This document shows positions 58,436 to 64,000 of a stretch of 64,000 nt of DNA, in pieces. The notes below the pieces were generated by a model, which did not search any database, had not been told where the DNA came from, and worked only from the letters and a program-made list of their open reading frames with translations. The stretch is from the NCBI GenBank assembly GCA_963784885.1, contig CAWATA010000006.1:310001-374000 (forward strand). Reading direction: 5' to 3'. A program made the position numbers and the translations under genes. Every line of letters begins with the position of its first letter. Position 1 is the stretch's first letter. The stretch is from RHKX01 sp963784885 (GTDB taxonomy: Bacteria > Actinomycetota > Thermoleophilia > Solirubrobacterales > 70-9).

Positions 58436-59763
58436 GCCGGCTCGACCGCCTCGGCGACCGGATCGCGGAGGCGGACGAGTCGCGGACCCCGCCGAGCCCC
58501 CCGATCCCCGACGCCGGGCCGTTCCGGCGTGACTTCTGGCGCAGCCCGCTGCGCGGCCGGTGGCTGACCTCGTTCCTCGGCTCGACGCTGCTGCCGCTGG
58601 TGATCGTCGCCGCCTTCACCGGCTTTCTCTCTCACGCCGCCTACAACCCGGGGCTGGGCGCGAACGACGTCAGCGGCGGCTTCGAGGTCGACCTCTACTT
58701 CTTCGATTGGCCGACCTCGCCGGTCTGGCTCTACTCGCTGACCCAGTCGCTGCACGTCATCGCCGGCTTCGCGGCGATCCCGATCCTCCTGGCGAAGCTC
58801 TGGTCGGTCATCCCGAAGTTGTTCGAGCGACCCGCGACCCGCTCGGTCGCTCATGCGCTCGAACGACTCAGTCTCCTCACGCTCGTGGGCTCGGCGCTGT
58901 TTCTGTTCGTGACCGGGGTCATCAACGTCCAGTACTGGCTGCCGTTCGGATTCTCCTTCGTCCCCGCCCACTACTACGCGGCGCTGATCTTCGTGGCGGC
59001 CCTGGCGTTGCACCTCGTCCTCAAGCTGCCGGTCGTCGCCCGCACCTTCCGCCGCGAGGGCGTCTTCCGCCCGCTCGGCGAGGGCATCGAGCGGATGCGG
59101 ATCGCTGACCCCGCAACCGACGACCTCGCGCCGCTCGAGCCGTCCGCGCCGACGATCTCCCGCCGTGGGATGCTCGGGGCGGTCGGCCTCGGATCGCTCG
59201 GGCTGCTGGTGATGACGAGTGGATCGAACCTGCTCGGCTCGGTCCGGGAGATCGCGCTGCTCTCGCCGCGCGGGCAGAGCTACGGCGACGGGCCGAACGA
59301 CTTCCAGGTCAACAAGACGGCCGCCGCCGCCGGCATCGACCCGGCGCGAACCGGCACCTCGTGGCGCCTTCAGCTGACCGGCGCCGGCCGCGACCTGAGC
59401 CTCAGCCGTGCCGACTTGCTGGCGATGCCACAGCACGGTGAGCGGCTGCCGATCGCCTGCGTCGAGGGCTGGACGACCTGGCAGGACTGGGGCGGCGTTC
59501 GGCTCGCGGATCTCGCGGCCCTCGCCGGCGCCGACTCCGCCAGCGGCGCCGAGGTCCTCGTCGAGTCGCTCCAGGAGGCCGGCGCGTTCTCGCAGGCGAC
59601 GCTGGCCGCCAACCAGATCTTCGACTCGCGGTCGCTGCTCGCACTTCGCGTCAACGGTGCCGACCTCTCGCCCGACCACGGCTATCCGGCCCGGATCATC
59701 GTCCCGGCGCTGCCCGGCGTCCACAACACGAAATGGGTCAAGCGGATGACCTTCAGCTCTTGA
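58432..59763 (+). CDS. Cytochrome b561-like membrane domain fused to a molybdopterin (SUOX-type) oxidoreductase
   Basis: The 443-residue product has two parts. The N-terminal 220 residues contain four helices with heme-ligand His candidates (L-S-H-A, S-L-H-V-I, P-A-H-Y-Y, A-L-H-L-V). Residues 243-260 read S-R-R-G-M-L-G-A-V-G-L-G-S-L-G-L-L, a Tat-like twin-Arg signal in the interior. The C-terminal part is a SUOX-fold molybdopterin domain with the Mo-ligand Cys343 in I-A-C-V-E-G-W and the ending G-V-H-N-T-K-W-V-K-R-M. It could pass electrons from a substrate outside the cell to the membrane. GTG 58432 overlaps the lipoprotein stop. Confidence 0.85.
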   Translation: MSRLDRLGDRIAEADESRTPPSPPIPDAGPFRRDFWRSPLRGRWLTSFLGSTLLPLVIVAAFTGFLSHAAYNPGLGANDVSGGFEVDLYFFDWPTSPVWLYSLTQSLHVIAGFAAIPILLAKLWSVIPKLFERPATRSVAHALERLSLLTLVGSALFLFVTGVINVQYWLPFGFSFVPAHYYAALIFVAALALHLVLKLPVVARTFRREGVFRPLGEGIERMRIADPATDDLAPLEPSAPTISRRGMLGAVGLGSLGLLVMTSGSNLLGSVREIALLSPRGQSYGDGPNDFQVNKTAAAAGIDPARTGTSWRLQLTGAGRDLSLSRADLLAMPQHGERLPIACVEGWTTWQDWGGVRLADLAALAGADSASGAEVLVESLQEAGAFSQATLAANQIFDSRSLLALRVNGADLSPDHGYPARIIVPALPGVHNTKWVKRMTFSS

Positions 59764-60386
59764 TGCGGGACCGGTTCCGATACGAGTACGGCGCCCAGCC
59801 GCTGCACCTGATCGCGGTCGCCGCGAGCCTCCTGCTCTGCGCCTATGCGCTGCTGCGGGTGAGCGGCATCCCCGGCGGCGGCCGGGTGCTGATCTGGCTC
59901 GTCGCGGCCGCGCTGCTCCACGACCTCGTCGCGCTGCCGCTCTACAGCGGCCTGTTCCGGCTCACCGACGGTGCCGCAGCGAGGACGATCCCTGACCGAG
60001 CCGCGATGGTCGCGGCGCTCAACCACGTCCGCGTGCCGGCGGCACTCTCGCTGCTGCTGCTCGTCGTCTACGCCCCGTTGATCCTCCGGTTCGACCCGGT
60101 CCGCTACGAGGGGACGACCGGGCTCGGCGTCGACGGCTACCTCGGCAACTGGTTGCTGATCAGCGCCGCCATGTTCGTCGTCTCCGGAGTCGTCTACGCG
60201 ATCCGGCTCCGGCGTGGCGTGCCCGCCGCACCGGAGGGGTCACCCGCCGTCGCTGAGCCGGTCGAGGAGCATCCGGTCGGCGGCCTCCTCGGCGCGGCCG
60301 GATGGTTCGTGCTCGCGCTCATGGGAGTCCTGACGGCCTGGGTCGTCGCCACCGTCGTCGTCGGACTGGTCACGAACGGGCTCTGA
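59763..60386 (+). CDS. Membrane protein of unknown function, partner of the cytochrome b/molybdopterin fusion
   Basis: The 207-residue product has four hydrophobic helices (about residues 15-32, 45-62, 95-112 and 128-150, with a possible fifth at 180-203) and conserved-looking H-D-L-V-A-L-P-L-Y-S-G in the second. No family was recognised. Its ATG shares one base with the TGA of the fusion gene, and no other gene follows in the unit, so it is likely a subunit or assembly factor for that enzyme. Confidence 0.72.
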   Translation: MRDRFRYEYGAQPLHLIAVAASLLLCAYALLRVSGIPGGGRVLIWLVAAALLHDLVALPLYSGLFRLTDGAAARTIPDRAAMVAALNHVRVPAALSLLLLVVYAPLILRFDPVRYEGTTGLGVDGYLGNWLLISAAMFVVSGVVYAIRLRRGVPAAPEGSPAVAEPVEEHPVGGLLGAAGWFVLALMGVLTAWVVATVVVGLVTNGL

Positions 60387-60453
60387 GCATCGCCGGTTCC
60401 GGGATCGGCACGGAGTCGGCACGAACTTCACCCACACGCGCGACGCCGCTGCG

Positions 60454-60459
60454 TAGCTT
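60454..60459 (+). promoter_or_regulatory. -10 box of a probable leaderless promoter
   Basis: TAGCTT ends 6 nt before ATG 60466, with no Shine-Dalgarno site. Confidence 0.55.
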
Positions 60460-60465
60460 CGCCAT

Positions 60466-61116
60466 ATGGATCTGGGTCGCGGAGCGAGCGAGCGGGGATC
60501 GGCGAGCGTCGAGCACGCGGCGCTGGTCGTGCTGGCGGCGCTGCTCGCCACCGCGGTGGTCGCGCTCGTGGCGATCGGGCCCGACGAGCGCGACGGCTCG
60601 CTGGCGGCGGCGATCGCGTTCAAGCAGCGCTGCGCCGTCCGCTACCCGGACCCGTGTTGGCGAGACCCGCTGACCGAGGCCTACGGCCGAGAGCTCGCCG
60701 GCGCGGTCCGGGCGCTCGCGCCGCCGCCCGAGTCGCGGCTCGGGCCCGGCGGGCGGCCGATCGTAGGCGTGGACTACCGGCGCTGCCGGCAGGCGGGTTG
60801 CGCGATCGCGGTGAGCGATCGGCTCACGAGCGCCAACCGGCGGACGACCGCGTTCACCGCGGTTCGCGACGACCGCCGCACCGCGGGCGCGGTGACGATC
60901 GACTACTGGATCTACCGTCCGACGATCGGCTGGGAGCGGATCAGCCGCGAGGCCGACTCAGCGACGATCGGCGCCAACGCATCAACGCCGCTGCTCGAGT
61001 CGGCGAACCCGGCACTGGTCCCGCTCGAGACGCTGCTCGGCCGCGACGACGCCCGGTTCCGCGCCGGTGAGGAGCCGCCGTGGCGGAACCGCGTCGAGAG
61101 CCGCTGGGGGCGGTGA
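60466..61116 (+). CDS. TadE/Flp-like pseudopilin-type protein
   Basis: The 216-residue product begins with a short charged leader and a single hydrophobic helix, R-G-S-A-S-V-E-H-A-A-L-V-V-L-A-A-L-L-A-T, matching the glutamate-containing N-terminal helix of TadE/Flp-type minor pilins. The rest is exported (Cys residues at C-A-V-R-Y, P-C-W and R-R-C-R-Q-A-G-C-A). No tad operon is near, so it stands alone. ATG 60466 is set by the TAGCTT box. Function is unknown; the pilin-like helix is the main clue. Confidence 0.7.
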   Translation: MDLGRGASERGSASVEHAALVVLAALLATAVVALVAIGPDERDGSLAAAIAFKQRCAVRYPDPCWRDPLTEAYGRELAGAVRALAPPPESRLGPGGRPIVGVDYRRCRQAGCAIAVSDRLTSANRRTTAFTAVRDDRRTAGAVTIDYWIYRPTIGWERISREADSATIGANASTPLLESANPALVPLETLLGRDDARFRAGEEPPWRNRVESRWGR

Positions 61117-61217
61117 CGCGGCTCCGGGCCACTTGAGCGGGCTTGCCGGCGTTTCGATGTCTGCGTGGTTGCCCTGCGCGGTGGCTGAGGGGGAGCCGGC
61201 AGCTTTCGGGCCGGCCA

Positions 61218-63224
61218 CTAGCCCTTCAGCGTCACCGCCAGCTTCGACTTCTTCGAATTGCCGGCGTCGTCGGCAAGGGTAACGTCGACCTTCGCCTTGC
61301 CCTTCGACTTCTTCAGGGACTTGGCGATCTTCTTCGCGTCCTTGGACTTCTTAGGCATCAGCTTCAGCGTCGCCGACTTGCCCTTCGCGACCGACTTCGA
61401 GGCCTTCTTGAGCTTGTAGGACTTCTTCTTGACCGTGACCTTGCCGGAGGCGGCGACATCGAGGTCCTCCTTCGCCTTGACCTCGACCTTGACGACGACC
61501 TTCTTGCCCTTCTGTTTCTGTGTCTTCTTCGCCGTCGACTTGCCCTTCACCGCGGTGTCGACGGTGAACTCGCGGGTCGCGGGATCGCCGGTGTTGGCCT
61601 CGGTGTCGGTGGCGCGGACGTTGAACGTGTGGGAGCCGTCTGCAAGGTCCTGGTAGCTCTTCGGCGAAGTGCAGGCGGCGTAGGACTCGGCGTCGAGCTT
61701 GCACTCGAAGGTCGAGTTCGCCTCGTTGGCGCTGAACGTGAAGCTCGGCGAGGGGTCGTTGGTCGGGCCCTCGGGGCCGGAGTCGATCGTCGTCGTCGGG
61801 CCGTTGCCGTCGTTTCGGTCGAAGACCGCGACGGCGCTGCTGTAGTAGGAGCCGACGTAGACGTTCTTGCCGTCGGGGGAGGCGGTGACCGACTGCGGAC
61901 CGTCGAGGGCGACTCCGTCCGTGCAGGCGCCGCCGGTGCCGTCCTCGGAGATGCAGCCGGCGGTGCCGGGCTTCTGGGTCAGAGCACCGGTGGTCGGATC
62001 TCGGTCTAGGTTGGCAACGGCGTTGCTGTCGAAGGAGACGGCGTAGGCGCTCTTGCCGTCGGGTGAGACGGCGATCGACTGCAGCCCGCCGAGCGCTACC
62101 CCATCCGCGCAGGCGCCGCCCGTGCCGTCCTCGGAAATGCAGCCGGCGGTTCCCGCCTTCTGGGTGAGCGCGCCGGTGGTCGTGTTGCGGTCGAAGACCG
62201 CTACGCCGCCGGCGGCCCCCTCACCGGCAGAGTAGGCGGTCTTGCCGTCGGGGGAGACTGCGACAGACAGAGGACTCGCGATCGCCACCCCGTCCGTGCA
62301 GGCGCCACTGCTTCCGGTCTCAGAGATGCAGCCGGCGGTGCCGGGCTTCTGGGTCAGAGCACCGGTGGTCGGGTCGCGGTCGAAGATCGCAACGGCACTA
62401 CTGCCTTTCGAGGCGGCGTAGACGCTCTCGCCGTCGGGGGAGACGGTGACCGACTGCGCGTCGTTGAGGGCGGTCCCGTCCGTGCAGGCGCCGCCGGTGC
62501 CGTCCTCGGAGATGCAGCCGGCGGTGCCGGGCTTCTGGGTCAGAGCACCGGTCGCGGTGTTGCGGTCGAAGATCGCTACGGCGTTGCCGCCGGCGGCGTG
62601 GACGTTCTTGCCGTCGGGGGAGACGGTGACCGACTGCGCGCCGTTGAGGGCGGTCCCGTCCGTGCAGGCGCCGCCGGTGCCGTCCTCGGAGATGCAGCCG
62701 GCGGTGCCGGGCTTCTGGGTCAGATCACCGGTCGCGGTGTTGCGGTCGAAGATCGCTACGGCGTTGCCGAAGAAAGAGCCGGCGTAAACGCTCTTGCCGT
62801 CGGGGGAGACGGTGACCGAGCGGGCCCCGTTGAGAGCGATCCCGTCCACGCAGGCACCGCCGGTGCCAGTCTCGGAGATGCAGCCGGCGGTGCCGGGCTT
62901 CTGGGTCAGATCACCGGTGGCCGGATTGCGGTCAAAGACCGCGACGGCGCTGCTGACCTCCAACGCGGCGTAGGCGCTCTTGCCATCGGGGGAGACTGCG
63001 ACCGAATAGGGGTTTTGCAGCGCTACCCCATCCGCGCAGGCGCCGCCCGTGCCGTCCTCGGAGATGCAGCCAGCGGTGCCGGGCTTCTGGGTCAGATCAC
63101 CTGCCGCGGCCAAGGCCGCGGCAGCGAAGACGAGCGCGAGGACGAGGACCGCGCCGGCGAGCAGGCCGGAGCTGCGGAGCCCGCGCGGGGTCCTCCTAAG
63201 TTCGACGTAGGTGCGCTCATTCAT
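61218..63224 (-). CDS. Secreted seven-bladed beta-propeller protein with Ig-like domain and Lys-rich tail
   Basis: The 668-residue product has a signal peptide (residues ~20-41) followed by seven ~61-residue repeats (residues ~42-475), each of the form G-x-L-T-Q-K-P-G-T-A-G-C-I-S with two Cys, then V-S-P-D-G-K and V-A-x-F-D-R. Seven repeats make a complete propeller. An Ig/BIG-like domain follows (S-G-P-E-G-P, then F-T-F-S-A-N-E-A-N-S-T-F-E-C-K). The last ~110 residues are very Lys-rich and probably bind wall polymers or polyanions. ATG 63224 follows AAGGGAG at 7 nt; a TTG one codon upstream is the alternative. Substrate or partner unknown. Confidence 0.85.
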   Translation of the reverse strand: MNERTYVELRRTPRGLRSSGLLAGAVLVLALVFAAAALAAAGDLTQKPGTAGCISEDGTGGACADGVALQNPYSVAVSPDGKSAYAALEVSSAVAVFDRNPATGDLTQKPGTAGCISETGTGGACVDGIALNGARSVTVSPDGKSVYAGSFFGNAVAIFDRNTATGDLTQKPGTAGCISEDGTGGACTDGTALNGAQSVTVSPDGKNVHAAGGNAVAIFDRNTATGALTQKPGTAGCISEDGTGGACTDGTALNDAQSVTVSPDGESVYAASKGSSAVAIFDRDPTTGALTQKPGTAGCISETGSSGACTDGVAIASPLSVAVSPDGKTAYSAGEGAAGGVAVFDRNTTTGALTQKAGTAGCISEDGTGGACADGVALGGLQSIAVSPDGKSAYAVSFDSNAVANLDRDPTTGALTQKPGTAGCISEDGTGGACTDGVALDGPQSVTASPDGKNVYVGSYYSSAVAVFDRNDGNGPTTTIDSGPEGPTNDPSPSFTFSANEANSTFECKLDAESYAACTSPKSYQDLADGSHTFNVRATDTEANTGDPATREFTVDTAVKGKSTAKKTQKQKGKKVVVKVEVKAKEDLDVAASGKVTVKKKSYKLKKASKSVAKGKSATLKLMPKKSKDAKKIAKSLKKSKGKAKVDVTLADDAGNSKKSKLAVTLKG
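61801..63101 (-). repeat. Seven tandem ~186-bp repeats encoding propeller blades
   Basis: The repeats encode the seven blades. Neighbouring copies are nearly identical over long stretches (for example 62461-62580 against 62641-62760, 180 bp apart), which indicates recent duplication or gene conversion. Blade junctions fall in the G-x-L-T-Q-K motif. These long direct repeats could recombine to change blade number and are a risk for assembly collapse. Confidence 0.8.
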
Positions 63225-63280
63225 CAATCTGCTCCCTTCGAAATGGGCGGCAACTCATGATCGCTGCCCGCCAGCCATTC

Positions 63281-64000
63281 CTAACGGCTCGTCCGCCAGA
63301 CCGCGACACCATCGACGCGAACCGGTCCGCCTCCGAGCGAAATCAGTCGCAGCCGGCCATCCTTCTTCTTCGGCCACCTGGCGTTGAAGCCGACGATTCG
63401 CGACTTTCGCTTCTTCGTCTTCGACAGGTCGATCACCTTGCGGCGATGGCCTCGAACCTCGACGGCAAGCTTGCCGCACTTTCGGCAGCGCCCGGCGAGT
63501 ACCTTGACCTTGCTCGTCTTGCCGAGCAGGAATGTCAGGGCAGCGCCCTTGCTCTTGGCGTCGAGAGCGTGGTTGTTCGACAGCTTCTTGCCCCGAACCT
63601 TCTTCCACTTACCCTCCCGCCGAAGCGAGCTCTCGTCGTATGGCCTCGTTGTGCAGCGCTCCTCCGACCACTCAGATCGGTTGCCGGCGCCGTCCACAGC
63701 CCGCGCTGAAGCGCAGACCGTCTCTCCGGCAGGGACCTTGAGACGGGAAGAGCTCTGCGACTTCCCGGTCTTGTCGAAGCCGACGGGGTCGACCTTGAAC
63801 TTGCCCCGCTTCCCGGCACGCCGCGTGCGCAGCTCGTAGCCCTGAAGCTTCGAGCCCCCCTTGTCGCTACCCCTGTACGTGAACGCGGGATCGTTGGTTC
63901 TGATCAGCTTCCTCAGCTTCCTGCTGCTCGCCTGCGGCGACACGCTGTCGACGCTCCACGCCACCATCGGTGTTGTGACCTTGCCTCCACTCGAGGCTGC
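63281..64000 (-). CDS. C-terminal part of a secreted protein, N-terminus outside window
   Basis: The frame stays open to the window edge beyond the Met at 63967, so the protein probably begins outside. The visible 239 residues are basic and beta-rich: W-S-V-D-S-V-S-P-Q-A-S, R-S-E-W-S-E-E-R-C, then an extension with C-R-K-C-G and many Lys/Arg. Features such as A-F-T-Y-R-G-S-D and G-A-G-N-R-S resemble C-terminal beta-sandwich domains of large actinobacterial extracellular proteins. No catalytic residues can be assigned. A 53-nt gap separates it from the propeller gene on the same strand. Confidence 0.72.
   Translation of the reverse strand, partial: AASSGGKVTTPMVAWSVDSVSPQASSRKLRKLIRTNDPAFTYRGSDKGGSKLQGYELRTRRAGKRGKFKVDPVGFDKTGKSQSSSRLKVPAGETVCASARAVDGAGNRSEWSEERCTTRPYDESSLRREGKWKKVRGKKLSNNHALDAKSKGAALTFLLGKTSKVKVLAGRCRKCGKLAVEVRGHRRKVIDLSKTKKRKSRIVGFNARWPKKKDGRLRLISLGGGPVRVDGVAVWRTSR

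Noticed and set aside
61801..63101. CRISPR array or noncoding repeat array
   Set aside because: Repeats are about 186 bp, in frame, and encode beta-propeller blades of one secreted protein.

Overview
The window is chromosomal DNA from a very GC-rich (about 70%, judged by eye) aerobic actinomycete. The best guess is the class Thermoleophilia (Solirubrobacterales group). This rests on a secreted protein with the N-terminal K-N-S-V-G-P-K-Q-L and A-V-T-S-A-K-V-K pattern common in that group, an AbiEi/DUF559-type protein, a double-length ThyX, a c-di-AMP riboswitch before an NlpC/P60 gene, and many start codons preceded by a TANNNT box 6-9 nt away with no Shine-Dalgarno sequence. Genus cannot be assigned. 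Gene density is high. The only gene-free stretch above 300 nt (1489-1801) holds a riboswitch. I found no tRNA, rRNA, CRISPR, IS element or prophage.

Layout. 1-6.3 kb: a partial NAD(P)-binding protein, heme A synthase (ctaA), a riboswitch-controlled cell-wall hydrolase, then a tight five-gene operon (unknown protein, NmrA-like reductase, SRPBCC protein, alpha/beta hydrolase, ATP-grasp ligase). 6.3-10.4 kb: thioesterase/msrB divergent pair, cytochrome c followed by serS (apparently with a CTG start), flavin reductase, membrane protein. 10.4-39.5 kb: all fourteen nuo genes of respiratory complex I in canonical order A-N, but interrupted three times. An AbiEi/DUF559-like gene lies between nuoE and nuoF. 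A glutarate-type catabolic set (CoA-transferase, glutaryl-CoA dehydrogenase with a frameshift, GntR regulator) lies between nuoH and nuoI. Two small genes, an AMACR-like racemase, a five-gene peptide ABC transporter and an esterase lie between nuoI and nuoJ. 39.5-53.6 kb: VOC protein, tandem-domain ThyX, secreted trypsin-like protease, acetyl-CoA synthetase, glycerate kinase, class III aminotransferase, AEC transporter, membrane proteins, ACT-domain protein, peptide deformylase, trans-acting enoyl reductase-like protein and small proteins. 53.6-61.1 kb: a probable cell-surface glycan/redox locus with an epimerase, a multi-pass membrane protein, GT2 and DUF2064 glycosyltransferases, a beta-propeller lipoprotein and a cytochrome b/molybdopterin oxidoreductase fusion. 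61.2-64 kb: a secreted seven-repeat beta-propeller protein with a Lys-rich tail and the C-terminal part of another secreted protein.

Functionally the window joins aerobic respiration (complex I, heme A synthesis, cytochrome c) with acyl-CoA catabolism feeding it (CoA-transferase, GcdH, AMACR, Acs, thioesterase) and peptide uptake. Four one-base insertions break three otherwise well-conserved genes (gcdH, the epimerase twice, the beta-propeller lipoprotein). They are either sequencing/assembly errors or recent inactivations, and this cannot be decided from the sequence alone.
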